Source: Malania oleifera
Lineage: Eukaryota; Streptophyta; Magnoliopsida; Santalales; Ximeniaceae
DNA length: 64,000 nucleotides
NCBI RefSeq assembly: GCF_029873635.1
Contig: NC_080428.1
Location: forward strand, 68,567,601 to 68,631,600
Reading direction: 5' to 3'
Shown here: in pieces, positions 1 through 14,800 of the stretch
How positions within the stretch are numbered: the stretch's first letter is position 1
Layout: the number at the start of each line of letters is the position of its first letter
The notes under the pieces: generated by a model
Told to the model about the DNA's origin: nothing
Seen by the model: only the letters and a program-made list of their open reading frames with translations
The model's database searches: none
Program-made: the position numbers and the translations under genes

Positions 1-739
1 TGACATGAGTATAAATTTTACTGTAAATAATGGTTTGTCAGTATATTTTATGAATTCACTGTACAAGCATGATTTGACGATAGTTTTTAGAAAAAAATAT
101 AAACAGTACAGAAAATTATATTTTCAATATATTATGATATTCAACCGGCACAGATGTTGTAATTATTCAGTCGGCACAGATGTTCGGTCACCCGAGGGAC
201 ATATGTTCATTACAGGTTCAGTCGCCCGAAACCTGGTCAATCTGCTGACTTCTCAACAGTTCGGGCACCTGAGGTGTTTTGAACACCTGGGGTTCGGTCG
301 CCCAACCTCTCGCATATTTTCAATTAAGTCCAAATTTTGCATTAATTAATTCCTCTGATATTATAAGTGATATTGGGGACTTTGTGCACTTAGTGTTGGG
401 ACCTAAGATCTTTCTAAGGCCTTTTTAAGTTCGCCAAAAAACCTGGCGTCGGTCGACCGAAATCCCTAAGGTCTCTCTAAGGTCTTGAGCATATAGATCC
501 TACATGCATGTAATGCATATTATTACAGACATTTTTTTAAATGAAATTATTATAGATCCAATGATAAAAAATACAACAATAAATGTCTTAGGTCTTCACT
601 TCTCTTCAGGTTGCCACATGTCATTATATGAGTATTTGCCAATAAGAATCTGCACACAAACTTGACAACCATTAAATACCTGAGTATTTGTTATAATCAA
701 AATAGGGTATGACCTATAGGGTCAACACTAAACCATTCA

Positions 740-1290
740 GAAAAATCATACTATAAATATACAACTTTTATACTCGAAACTAACCGGTTCTAAATTATTA
801 AAAACTGGTATAACTTATTCTCCTTACCTATTTTTCCGAAAATGACCTGAAACAAACGGAAAAATTGAAACCCTAGCCGCTCAAATCTGCAGAGGATTGA
901 TGACCTACGCGTGGGGAAGAGGAAGAATGGATTGTGGAGCACCCGAGAGCTACCAGGAGACTTAGAGTAGAGAGAGAAATTCGGAACAAAGAGAGAGAGA
1001 GGACGATTTTCCCAAAAAAAAAAAAACCTAAGATCTATTTATAAGCAAGCTGTCCCTGCAGAAAACCGTCGACGTTTTTTTGGCCACCCTGAAATCGTCG
1101 ACGGAAAACCTAAGTTGGAGAATCCTGAGAGCCTTTTTGGAGGAAACCAATGACGGTTTTGTTTGGGTTCCCCAAATCGTCGACGGTTTTGTCCTGTCCT
1201 TCACCGATTTCTTTTTTTTTCCCTTTCTTTTATTTATTTTCCTTTTCTTTTATTTCTTTTTATTTCATTTTATGAGTTCGGGTTATTACA
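740..1290. mobile_element. LTR-like remnant, right-hand part
   Basis: This stretch resembles the right-hand third of the solo LTR at 15214-17377. Both contain 'ccttacctatttttc', a 'gaaaccctag/a' segment, GA-rich runs, repeated GTCGACG motifs, a T-rich stretch, and a right end reading GGTTATTACA or GGTTACTACA. No convincing left end was found, so the copy may be truncated or diverged. It is a fossil with no coding capacity seen. The family is probably Ty3-gypsy, judged only from long-LTR style. Confidence 0.4.
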
Positions 1291-4200
1291 AATAATGAGC
1301 CTCATGTCATGTAGGTGTCATTTATAGTTTCCACTATATAAAAACATATAGTGAACCTCCTATCATCCAAGTGTCATTTATAGTTTGCATTAACATACTT
1401 TGCCAATTGAAGCTAAATTTCACCATCCACAGAACACAAAATGAATTCTGTAATATCCTTTAAGTTTATGAAAACCTCCTTCAAAACTTGCTAATAGTCC
1501 TCCCTAGATTTGCTATAAATTTACTTATTATACTAAATATATGTGTAAGATTCAAATGAGCACAAATCATAGCATACATTTAACATTTCATAAATTTGGC
1601 ATATGATATACTAAACATTCCCTTCACATATTACTCTTAATAATCGATATCATGCTAAAGAGAACTTTGAAATAATTTGCAAGTAAACACTAGTATGACA
1701 CTATTATGTTAAACCTATCCAACAATATGGTATACATCAAGGTCTCTTGGGCCTGTTGCGCTCCGTATGAAAATTTTTTTCTTACTTAAAAATTTTAAAT
1801 GGACCTCCTATTAATATAAGAAACAACTTAGCAAAAAAGACCTCCTAATATAGAATGATTTGTATGATTTGGCAAGTTGCATCTATCCATGGAGCATTTA
1901 CTCAATTTTCATAGCACCATCAATAAGACCTGACCAGTTTCAATCCAACGCTACAAGCATGTACAGTCATCATGTGAAAATCTAAAAACTCAAATCCCGC
2001 AAAATTTTCTCATGAAACTTCCCACTTATAATAAATTTCAAATGAATAAATCTTTTAAATATAAGTGAGAAGTAGACACCATTAATCATGAGCTGGTGAG
2101 CTAATATATGTATTCTAGGCACTAAAATACAAGTTTCCTAAATAAAAACTACCTAGAGCCTTGAAGATATTACCTAATAATAATAATACCATAAATAAAC
2201 CTGAAAAATTAAAGTAAAATCTTTATCACTTTTTTTTACCCTTTTCAAACTTGCGAGTAGAGAAATGAAATTCTTCCTTACCATATTATGTTAAGAGTTG
2301 AACATCTAAGTAAATGACCAAATTCACCTTCTTCTTTCATCTCTTTATTTAAAAACTCTTTTCTTCCTTATCTTTGAACTTTCGAACATAATTTTCTTTT
2401 ATGTTTTTTATTTACTTGTAATACACTATTTAAACGTTAATAAGATTATAGTTGGCTAGTATAAGGGTTTTGGAGAGTTTGTACTAGCATATCTAATTTT
2501 TTTTTTTCAAATAAATTACAAAATAGTACTAAAAGAAATTTATCATCAGATTGCTCTTTTATTTTTTTTTTAAGTTCACTCGAAAATCCATTGAATAAGG
2601 GCTGCACAAGGAGGTTGCCTCATTCTTATTTTCATTCCAAATCTTTTTTACCTTTATTTTTTTTATGAGATTTGAACTTAAACCTTTCAAGTAAGCATTT
2701 TATACTAAAATAATTGGAGTGTTTCATAAAAATATTTACCACCAAACAAAGTGTTCTTATGAAAAATGTATATTAGAAATAGAAACTCATGTCCAAGCTA
2801 GCCTTGAGCCTACTTTATTGCAGATTTTTTAAAAAAAAAATATTTTGAATAACATATTTTTAGAAGATTTTTTTGAAGCAAATGTTTTTTTTCCTTTTAA
2901 TTATTTCTTGAGTTCATTTGAAAGCAAATAAGCGACCTACATTGCTAATGAATTTGGAATATTATACTGAATTTTTTCATTCCTCTGAATATTATTTGGA
3001 ATAAGCAAGATTTTTTATTTTCATTTGTGAGCTTCGTTTTAATTCTCATTTATTGTGCGCCAAACACAACTAATATCATTCTAGCCTTCATTCCTAATCC
3101 TTGATACTCATTTTGATTAATTGATTCCTGAGATCCAAACAAGGCCTAAGAGTGTCTTACCTCTCATGGTGAGACGTTGCTAAAAAACCTAGTATTTTTT
3201 CGCAACTCGTTAGTTTAACTTGTTAAATACTTATCAACTCATTCATTTGTATAAATAAATAAGATTTTGCAAGTGTATTCAAACTTAGTTTGAGTATTGT
3301 CTAAGCTCAAACTCAAGCTTAATTATACATTTAATAAATATACTGGAGTATAGAAAAATTCAACTCAACTTATATTGACTAGTTTGTGACTCTAACCTTA
3401 AATGCAAAATTATATTGGAGATCTACCCCTCTATATTGTGTATATGATAATTTTTTGATATAAAACATGTGGCAAATGGGCTCCACTCTTTGTATCCCTA
3501 ATGCTAACAAATGTGAGACACGGTTACATATTTTCATGTTAAGAAAAATATATATATATATAGTGAAATCATGCCCTAAAGTTATAAGAACACACATACA
3601 ATAAATATGAATAACAAAGAAAAATCAAATAAGAGAAGAAGAACAATAAATTTATGTTATTGGCAGTGTGCCCACATCCACGGAGCCTTGCGTAATTTCC
3701 ACTATCATCATATAAAAAATTGTCTTAGGATTTCAATTCTCAGCTACAATATGTATATAAAGCTCCAATTGAAAAATCTGAAAATATCTTTATATGATAA
3801 TACAATTATATTATGCAACGACTTAAACGTATTGTATCGTCCTGTAGGAGAACTTTGCCCCCCTACACTCGTATTGGGCTTAATTTAAGTAAATAAGAAG
3901 GTTTCACACATAGTGGGCTCAAGAATCTTGTGAGCCTTTAGCCCTTGTGCAAAATCTTTCACTTGCTTCAAACTTCAAGTGAATAACTATTCTAAATATT
4001 AAAAAAATTATTAAAAAAATTAGGTGTGCACGCAAAATCTAACTTAATTTTATCATATGCATATATTTAATTAAATTAGACAATTTTTTTATAGACATGA
4101 CGAAATTATATTTGATCCAATGTATATGCTTGATATACCTAATAATTTATCCTAAATACGAGCAATACCTAGTTCACTTAATAATGAGAAATAAAAAAAA

Positions 4201-4440
4201 GTACACAATTTATGTGTGTACCGAGATTATTTGAAATCATTTGTTAAAAAGTTCTTTCTTGAAAAAAAATATTTATCTATAATAAGTATTTTTTTCAAAT
4301 AAATACTTTTTAAAAAAAATATTTTCTTAAAAAAATAGTTTTAAAAATATATATTTTAAAAAATACTTATTTATGAACCAAAGATAATTTATTAATATAA
4401 TTCTTAAAATAACTATTTAAAAAAAAAAATTTTTTTTTAA
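1291..4440. other. Intergenic AT-rich stretch, no gene seen
   Basis: No ORF here has a recognisable product. A short imperfect direct repeat of about 37 bp lies at 1295-1331 and 1351-1388 and shares 'gtgtcatttatagttt'. Around 3050-3150, phrases such as 'gccaaacacaac' and 'gatccaaacaaggcc' look like MITE ends, but no matching pair could be placed. Poly-A and poly-T runs are frequent at 4260-4440. The 5' end of the HVA22 transcript probably lies at its right edge. Confidence 0.5.
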
Positions 4441-4792
4441 GACGCTACAATGGAAACCTTTACTGCCCTTGGAGAAGGAGAAACGATTTAAAAAAAATTA
4501 AAGAAGTATTGCCCGCTTCCGTAGGGTACTCACAGTTCAAAAATTTCGCAGCCTTGCCAGTCCAGATTCTTTCCTTCGCTATCTCTTTCGTTATCTCAAT
4601 GCCCTTCACGATTTTATCTTCTTCCTTTTTTAGCTTTTGTTGCAGCATTTTGCTGCGAAGTGGGTGGTGTCATGAAGTCTGGACAAACATTTCTCTTTAT
4701 TCTTCAGTTCTTTCGGTCCTTACCGTTGCTCTGAAAATTCCAGTGCAGAAGACACATTTGAAGTTGATAAAATTACGAACAAGAAGCAAGAT

Positions 4793-7700
4793 ATGGGGCG
4801 TGGATCCGAGAATTTCCTCGCAGTGGTTACTAAAGGCTTCGATGCTCTTTCTGGGTATGTGGGTTTTGCTGCATTAAAGTCTAAAGGGGATAACATGCTT
4901 TCACATTGTGTGTGTTTTGTTGTTTCTAACCAGGGATCTTGTGTCTGTTCTGCAGGCCTGCAGTTGCTCTTGTTTACCCTATGTAAGTATTGGGTTTTTC
5001 TTTTTTCTCTTTTTTCTAGAAAAAAATTAGGGCAAAAGACAAGGTTTGACAAAAAGAAAGATTGAGGTTTTAAAAATATTACGGAGCCCGTTTGCTAAAA
5101 AGACACAGAGGTCTCCTAAAAAAATTTATCTCTTTTGTAAAGTACAATGGGAGGGGTTTGTATTTTTTGATAAATCTCAAGGGAGGTCCCTGAGATTTTT
5201 AAAACCAGCTAAGGGGAAGTGTCTGTAATTTTTAAAACATCAAGAAAAGTTATTGTCTTTTTGCCAAACCTCATGAAGGTTAGTGTCTTTTGTCCAAAAA
5301 ATTAAGAAACTTTGAGTTTTAGGCAATATGGTTTGAATTGTTGCTCGTGAAGTTTCTGTTGTTTTGGGTGGAAAAATTTTGAAGGATTGAAACTTAAGAG
5401 TGGTTTTGTGGTTTGGGTGTTATTGACAGGTATGCTTCAATCAGGGCTATAGAGAGTAGGTCTTTTGCTGATGGTGAAAAATGGCTTAGATACTGGGTTC
5501 TCTATTCTTTGATCACCCTCTTTAATCTCACTCTTGGCAGAGTCCTAGAAGTGTAAGCTTGCGTTTTGCAGTTTAAAACTCACTCTGGCCATATGATTAA
5601 GGTTTTAGTTGTCAGAGATTGTTCATGTTCTGGGTGAAGTTAGTAGCATTGTAATAGAATGCCCAAACTTAAATCTGATTTCTTTTTTCTAATGGAATGC
5701 CTCAAAGTTGAAACTACCCTTCCTATGTCTATTTCCCCAAATTCCTAGAAATCCATAAACTGTTCTGTGTGGAATTGGAATTATGCCCTCTTCACTTTCA
5801 TTGCTCTTCTTACTCTCAGATTAAGTGATTCACTGATGTATACTGGTTATGAATTATCCTTCTAGTTGCCAACTAAAACCTGAAATCCTAATTGTGTTGG
5901 ATGCTTTCAGAACCTCAATTTTGTAACTGCACTTGCTGGCTGGAACTGTTGTTTAAATGTCATCATGAGCTTGTGTTGAGTTGTACCTCATATACAGAAA
6001 GGGTATGCACTTGGAGCCTGTAATAGGTGGGAGGTTTTTAAGTGATTGACCGATGTATACTAGTTATGAATTATCCTTCTAGTTGCCAACTAAAACTTGA
6101 ATCCCGACTTGTGTTGGATGCTTTCAAAACCCCCAATTTTGTCACATCCTTGTTGGAGCTGTTGTTTAAATGTCATCATAAGCTTGTGTTGAGTTGTGTC
6201 TCATATACAGAAAAGTTATCCACTTAAAGCCTATAATAGGTGGGAGGTTTTGTGACGAAGGTGACAAGGCGTGGTACTTGGAGTTATTGTATTGTTATAT
6301 GAGGGCATTTTAGGGTTTTCACAAGGGGCTATAGCGGCTATACACACACATACTTGTTGCCTAGGGTTGAAACCCTAATACTCTTTTCATTAATGATATA
6401 TTGCATAAGCTTTGTGGATGTAGGCACACTACCAAACCATATATATCTTTGTTTTATTGCTTTCTTCTGTTTTTATTTTGATTTTTTGTGAGTATATGCA
6501 TAACTATAGTGTGTGTTTCACATCAATTGGTATTAGAGCACCAACTTCTTACAAAGGTTTTCTAGGGTTTGCATATTGACTGCAGCATGTATGAGTTAGG
6601 TGAAGATAAGGTTTGACAAGTTCAATGGGAAAGGAAAGTAAAGCCTCGAGCAAATGTGGGTAACTTATATATTGGTTGATTTGGTTCAATAGAAGGTTTA
6701 CATACGAGAGAGGAAACAGAGAAGATTTTGTTGTGTTGGCAATGAAAGAGAAATGACAAAGTGTTTATGGGCAAAATTGGAGAGCATGTATATGGTGAAG
6801 AGTAATACCAACAACGGCTCTTGAAGAAATGTTTCTTCATATGCATGAGGGTGGAGATCTGAATCAATATCTGAATTAGTTTAATCAAATTTTTAGCAAT
6901 TTGCTTAAGGTGGATGTGAGAATTGAAAATGAAGATAGGGTGTTGATGTTGTTATTTTCTCCTCCTTCTTCTTTAGAACCTTTGGTTACAACATGGCTTT
7001 TAGAAAGTCAACCCCTAAGCTATAGTGATCTTGAATGAAGCTAGAAGAGAACTTAACAAGGAGGATCATGAACTAGGAAGCTTTGGTTGCCAAGTTCAAG
7101 GATAGGAGATGTAGATGCAAGGGTAATGGTAGGCAAAAGGGCAGATTTCGTTCTAAATCAAGGGCCAAAATGTTGAATGCTTCAAATGCAAACAAAAGGG
7201 GCACTATGCGTGAGATTGCTCCCTTTGGAAGAAAGAGGAATACAAGAAAAGACTAATCATCAAACTCTGCGAGTGTGGTAATAGATAGTTCAAGATAAAG
7301 ATTTTTGGCTCGTTGCTTCAAGTAACAGTTATTTTCTAGATACTTGGGATATGGATTTGAGCTACTCCTTTCATTACCGTTGATGTGTTAGTAGTTATTA
7401 GGGTGATCATCATTGTTATGTGGCTAAGTCAGTAATGTGAAAGTTAGAATATTTAACAATAATTGTTGGAACATTGTAGAATATTAGACATGATTCAAAA
7501 TTGAAGAAGAATATACTTTCTTTTTGTCACTTAGAGGAGGCTTTACATGGACTTTTAACAACTACAAGTGGTGGAATTCTAAATGTTAGACGGTTTTACG
7601 GTCGCCATAAAGGATAAATCAGTTGATAACAATTTGTATGGTACTATATAGTACAACTGTGGGTAGTGGTAGTAGCTGCTTCATTGGATATCGACATATA

Positions 7701-10700
7701 TGGCACTGTGTTTTGACATATGCATCTAGGACATTTAAGTGAGTGGCGTATGATGGAACTCCACCAAAAAGGGTTGAAGAAATGTAGAGTTGTTTTTTTC
7801 TTGTATTATATTTTGGGTAAAGTGGTAAACAATTTAGAGTGAAACTCAAAAAACCTTCTAGAAGAGAAGTGGCATTGTAGACTATGTTGACATGTACTCT
7901 AGGAAGCTTTGGGTTTACTTTACAAAGGAAAATTCACTAGTGTTCTTCAAATTCAAGTGGGCAAGTCAATGAAGTGTCTTAGGTCAAGTAATGGTCTAGA
8001 GTGTAAGTTGGATGAGTTTTTGAATTTCCGCGAGTTTGAGGAAATTGTTATACATTTTACACTAAATCGAACTCCGTAGTAGGGTGGGGCTGGTGAGAGG
8101 ATGAACATTGTTTGATAAGGTTACAAATATGAGACCATGTGTAGGTTGCATATGAGTGTTTGGGTTGATGCAATCACCACAAGTTGTTATATTATTAGTT
8201 CATCTTCTATGAAGTTGGATGGTGAAGTGGCCAAAGAAATTTGGATAGGTTAGGATCAACTACCCTAGCATACACATAGATTCCTAGTGAGCTTCAATCC
8301 TAGCTAGACTGTAAATCCAAGAGGAGAATTTTTTCGTTGGCTATGGAGAAGGATTAAAGGGTTCAACTTGTGGGATAATGATGAGCAAAGTCATGGTGTA
8401 TGAGGTGGAAGATTGTGGAATTGAATCAAATTGGCTCTGACACCAAATTTATATAGGACAGTATTATAACAAAATAGAGAAGGGAAAGAATCGGAAAAGG
8501 AAGAAAGAGAGGAAAGGGAGAGGCTACATGAGAGAGAGGGAAAATTGGTCTAGAAATTTAAATTCCAATTTCATGTTTCTCATACAACTTGGAATCTAAG
8601 TACTTATACCTACATTAAAACGTATAATACATAACCTTAAAAGAAGGAGAAATTCCACAACACAAGCAAAGTCCAATACAAGCACAATTTCCTAAATCTA
8701 TGCTTAAGTATGCTGAATAGGCCGCCTAATTGATGTAGGTGGTCCTCCATCACACTCCCTTGGCTAAAAGGAATTCAGCTTTGGAAAGTGTAACTGTAAG
8801 CATCTTGAATAAGCGAGATAGCATGCAAAGTGACAGGATCTCTTAATAAATGCAGCCGAAGATCACTTTGAGGATAAGTCACAAACTCATCATTTAGAAT
8901 AGACTCCACTATGTCCTGTGGTTAAGAAATGAAAGGAGATTGAGGAATTGATGCCCTTGCATAAGTACATGATGACAAAGTAGGAGGCTTAAAGGTGTCT
9001 TTTTAAGGTGTCCAATCTTCCACATTAAAAGCTAGATTAGTGGTCAAATGAGTAGGCAAATCAAGAGAATTTGCATTAGTTCCAACTTTTGTAAGAGTGG
9101 GGATAGGGTCGTACGGGCATAAAGCTTTTTACAGGAATTTCTAATGTAGCATTTAGGTCTAATGTGAACCATGGCATGACCTTTCAAATTAAGTTCCGTG
9201 GCCTTGCGATGCACACTTGCAGCAAATTTGTATTGACAAGTTTTTGCCTAACATTTGCAACTCATGGATGTGATGAACAAAGGATTTAACTCTAAACTGC
9301 AGGGATTTGGTGGGAAAGGAACAAGATCTAGGTCCATGAACTTACATGGGCCTAACACTTCACATGTTGTGAAGGGCCGACTGATAAAGCGGAAACAATA
9401 AGAAAACGTGTATATAAACATGAGTCACTTGGTAAATTGTAAAGCAATGCAACTAATAAACATGTACAAAAAGTAAAAGTTGCCAAAATGTGAATGTTAA
9501 AGGTGGATGAGTAGTATAACTTAAAAGGATAAATTAAGGAACGAGCATATATGCAAAATAATCTAGGCATAGCACCGGTCGAATATAAGATAAGGGAGGG
9601 GCGGCTTAAATGGTTTGGGCATTTGAAATGTAGGCCTAGTAGCATACTTGTGAGGAGGAATGAGTTGTTGTTTCTGGCATGAAAAGAGGTAGGGGTAGGC
9701 CGGAAATAATTTGGAACGAGGTAGTGAGGAAGGATTTAATAGCTCTTAATCTAGTAAAGGAAAATGCTCTCGATTGGGTAAATTGGCAAAAAAGGATTCA
9801 TCTAGCTGAGCCCAACTAGTGGGATTTAAGGCTTCTTGTTGTTGTTCTTGTTGCACCTTTTAGGGAGTGAATAAGTAGGGTATAACTGTTGAAGAGATAT
9901 CATTCAGTAAGTGCCCCCCAATGGAAGGATATAAATCTTATGGAATGATTAGGTGTGACAAAATTTACCGAAAACTGGACTGAAACATAACCCTTTGACA
10001 ATTCGGTTTGGTGTTTCAGTTTCGGTCCTTGGTTTCGATTTTGGCTTTTATAAAAACTGAATTTTTGATTTTGGTTTCGGTTTTATAAGAAAATCGAATC
10101 GAAAAATCTGAAAAATCAATTAATATGAAAACAATCGTAAATATATAATAATTGGATAACATAAGAATATAAAAACCTTCAGTTGTATTTATAGAGAAGC
10201 CAAGGCACCCTCTCCCCCCCCCCCCTTTAAAAAATGTTCATTCTTTCGATGTGGGACAAGTGATTGAAGAGTGAGAGCGTTGAGAGAGGAACGAAGAGTT
10301 GGCCGCTGACACTGGGTGTTGGGAACCAATTGTCCCACATTGGCCTGGAGGAAGAAGGGAAGACCCTTCCCCCACTTACTGTATACATTCCCTATGTTCA
10401 AGCATAGTGGGCCAGGCTTGTCTATTTAATTGATGAGTTGGGCCAACTTATCAAAGCCCATTTCTTGTGGGTATTAAAGTATAAATCGTTGTAGGTCGTG
10501 CTCATCTATTTAATTGCTGGGTCATGTCAATCAAAGCCCATTTCTTTTGGGCAGAAAACATTTTTGGCCTTCCTTTTGGCCCACCTTTAGTTGGGCCAAT
10601 TAAGTAAGTTTAAAACTTTATATTAATAACCGGAAGAAACTGAACTGAACAGGAAAAGATCGGTCTACGGATAAATTAAACTGTTGGTGTGCCGTTCAAT

Positions 10701-11810
10701 TTCAGTTTGAATAATTTAAGAACTGATTAGTTTGGTTCAGTTATCGGTTTTGTCAAAAACTGAACAGAGAACTGATCACCCCTAGAGGAATGATATAACT
10801 CTTAATTGAAGATCACTTATTGAAGTAGGTACATTTTAGATAGCAAAGATAAAATTTTGGATAATTTTGAGTAGTTTTGGAACTTCTCTAAAGTAAAGGA
10901 AGGAAGAAAAAGAGGAAGAGAGAGGGGAACTTTTCTGTTAAAGTATAAAAACTACACACACACTAGTACTAGTAAAGCTGTGTGTGTGTTGCACATGAGA
11001 ATTTTTTAAACTAATACATTGATGACACGGTTGGATGTAAATTGTTAATTTGCTTTATTTTTTTAGAACTCTTTTGATACTGGAGCAGGTTTGGACAATA
11101 ATAACTCCCCCAAAGAGTAGGCACCTATCCAGCCAACAGCCAAGTCTTCCTTCCATATTCCCCCATGCATGCAATCAAGGAGATTCAAATAATTGCTACA
11201 CCAAGTAACTGCCCGTATTTGCTTATTTACAGGATTATTTTCTCCTTCATGTGTATAACAAAACAAAAAGAGTTTTTAAAATTAAAAGGCAAGAGACAAT
11301 AAACAAAAATGTAAATATAAATGTGCAAATTTGTGTACGTACAGATCATTTTGATCAAACATATATTAGAGAAAGCAACTCCACTTTTTACATGTTGATA
11401 ACTATTCAGTTATGCCCAATTAATAATGCATACATTTAGTATGAATGAAGTGCCATAAAAATTCCATTTACGAAGTCCAAGTATTGAATTTGCTTTTGCT
11501 TCAGCATAAGGGAACAATTGGACACAAAATGTAAATATATTAACATGGAAGTGAGTATTTCTATCTTAGGTCAATTGTAAGGTCCATTCCAAACATAATT
11601 GTTGCTACATGCCCAAGGCGTTCCAACAGAAATGGGCTAGAAAAGAAAATGATGAAGCTCTACCTTGTTTTAAAGGAAAAATAGAGACAACCTTTTTAAG
11701 AAAGACAAAGAAAACGGGTCTAGAACTAAAGTATAGATTCAGGAGTCCTTTGTTCATAGGGAAGGTGATTAATAATTAGCATCCTTTATCATCACTCATT
11801 CAAATGAACA

Positions 11811-11864
<54 letters not shown>

Positions 11865-14800
11865 TCTCATAAAAGAGACATCTCTTAAAAGACATTATTA
11901 TGATTTGGATATCTCTTATGGAAGGAGATAACTCTTAAAAGACACATATTGGAATAGGTACCTTTTAGAGAGTGAACAAGCATCTCTTTTATAGAGGAAA
12001 TAACTCTTAAAAGATACATACTGGAATAGGTGACTTTTGGAGAGTAAGGATAAAATTGTAAGATTAAAATAAGGGTAATTTGGAGAAGTTTTGGGGCTTC
12101 TCTAAAATAGAGGAAGAAGAAAAGAGAGATGGTGTTATTATTTTCTTCTTTTGTAGTGAACACAAACATTATCTCCTTGTATAGAGATAGAGACACCCTT
12201 TCGTGAAAGGATACGCGTCTTAAAAGACATATTATGAACAGGATATCTATTATAGAAGGAGATAACACTTAAAAGACACCTATTGGAATTGATACCCTTT
12301 AGAGAGTGAATAGGTTTCTTTTATAAATGCAACACCTCATTTGATTGTTTAACTTTTTAATTTTAATAAAAATAATTTTTTAAGAAAACATATACATATA
12401 GACATTTTCTCCTTGTATAGAGATAGAGACACTCTTTCATGAAAGGAGACATGTCTTAGAAAGATATATATATTATGAATAGGTATCTCTTATAGAAGGA
12501 GATAGCTCTTAAAAGACACCTATTGATATAGATACCTTTTAGAGAGTGAATAGGTATCTTTTACGAAATGCCACATATCATTTGGTTGTTTAATTTTTTT
12601 CATTTTAATTTTAATAAACATAAATATTTAAGAAGGCATAAACATATGAACATTATTTTTTTGTATAGAGATAGAGTTACCCTGCTGTGAAAGAAGACAT
12701 GTCTCAAAACACACATATTATGAATAGGGTATCTATTATAGAAGGAGATAACTCTTCAAAAACACCTATTGGAATAGATACCTTTTAGAGAGAGGTATCT
12801 TTTCTGAAATGTGACACATCACACATCATTTGGTTGTTCAGTTTTTTCATAAAAAAATATTTTTAAGAAGGCACCCCAATGTGAAAACACACACCTTTTC
12901 CTTGTATTTTGTAAGAAGTATGGATGTCTTTTTATATATAGTATAGATTAGTAGTAGGATTATGTGTATTTGGGGGTTTGTTTGTAATAGCTAGACGTGT
13001 CTTTTAGGGTTTATTTGTAATTTCTTGTAATTTAGGCTCTCTTACAAAAGGGTATGAAATCCATGTGGAACTTAGTTTATTTCCCCCCCTGCTTTTCCCA
13101 CATTGCTCTACCTTTGTGCATGAAAATGCAATGAAAACATGAAGGGATAATTTATTTTTTTTATTTTTTTATTTTTTTCTATAGGATGCTCCACTATGGT
13201 GTTGACATTCTTATAAAAAATTCGTTGAAGTAAATTTTGTGAAATTTTTTTTCCTTTTATATGGCTTGGTGAAGTGTGAGAATTGTTTTTATAAAGGGAA
13301 CGTCTCAGATTGGGAGGAAAGTTTCTTGTTTTTTTATTTGCTGGAAATCATACAAGTGTCCTCTCCTCCCTCAGAAATTTTAAAAAAAAAAGGCAAGCAG
13401 AAATGACAGATGAAAACTTGATGATTGATAAGCAGAATATTTGTGATATTAAGCCTCCTGTTTGAGCAAATTGTCTACCCTTTTGGTGTGTGCATACATC
13501 ATGCATGCATGCTGACATGTGTATATTATCTACATATTAGTATGTCTTCTTAATTTCAGGTTGCCCTTTTGGTCTTATGCCAAGCTGATTGCTGTATGCT
13601 GGTTGGTCCTACCATGCTTCAACGGGGCACCATATGTCTATGAGCACTTCATTAGACCTTTCTACTGGAATGCACAAACTGCTACAATCTGGCATTTCCC
13701 AATGAACAGGGGTCTCTTTCACAAGCAAGATGACTTAATGACTGCTGCTGAGAAATATATGAAAATGCATGGGACAGAAGCATTTGAAAGGCTTATAAAG
13801 AATGTATGCCCAGTCTCCATCACTTCGTATTTTCTTTTTTTCATTTCTAGAAGAGAAAACATGTTTTTTTGCTGTCTATTATTGAAGCTTTATAAGTCCT
13901 TATCTGTATTCATTTCTTTTAAATAAAATTTTGCAACGTGCACAGAAACCAGAGTGTATTAGGGAAAACTGGGCCTTTTTTGCCTCTTGCAATTGTCCGT
14001 CTCCTACACAAACCTTTGTTTGCCACAACCATAGGATAGTTATCTTTGTATCATATCTATACGCCTCCTAAGCCTCCTAAACTAATGTCATGTTTGTTTT
14101 ACAGAATGGAATGGAGTAGGAGCGGAAGGGCATGAAAATTTGAATTGAAAGAAAGAAGAAATCAAGTGAAAAAAAATTTGTTTCCTTTCCTCCCTATTCT
14201 ATTCCATTCCTATGAATCCTATGTACCAAACATGCAATAAGATTTTTACAAGTGGAATGCAACTGAACTTTCTGGTTAATAAAATATGAAAAAGAATAAT
14301 CAAAGGTCTATGTAGAGCAACACATTACTCTGAAGAATTCAAGAAGATAGTGCCAATGGCGCTTGCCTTCTGTTTTAGAGAATGATGTTGCTTTTTCTTG
14401 GACTAACAGTGGCAGGACTTTGCCTTTGCATTTGATCTAGATGTCAGGGTCATGTCCTCACAATGATTGCTCATACGTCTCATTGAGCCAAGGGTTTCTG
14501 CGATAACAGTCAATTTGCTAAAGAGTAGTATCCCAGATATTAAGTTTATTTCCAAAATAAAAAGCATATTCAACATGAGAATGAATTCATAATGTGAAAG
14601 CCCTAATAGTACTTATGATTCCTCATGGTCAAAATCTTTAGAATTGGAACCATAATTTATTATTTCTTCATTACAAGATTAGAATGGGCATAAGCATGGA
14701 CTTGTAGATGGTTAGAGCAAAGAGGTTCAGAAGATATGTTGACTTTGCAATGCAAGTTCGTCATTGGATCATTTAAATGGCCTGTGCCGATCAATTAGCT

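Noticed and set aside
5-349. 114-codon open frame at the left edge
   Set aside because: Low-complexity AT-rich start, no recognisable domain, and it lies in repeat-like DNA.
21-1295. AATAA repeats at about 24-29 and 1291-1295, which could be a target duplication around a 1.26-kb LTR
   Set aside because: The proposed left end (TGGTTTGTCAG) does not resemble the left end of the related LTR at 15214, and a 5-bp AT-rich match is expected by chance.
4509-4877. 122-codon open frame over the HVA22 start
   Set aside because: It begins at a non-ATG codon and is out of frame with the clear HVA22 start at 4793. It is leader sequence, at most a uORF.
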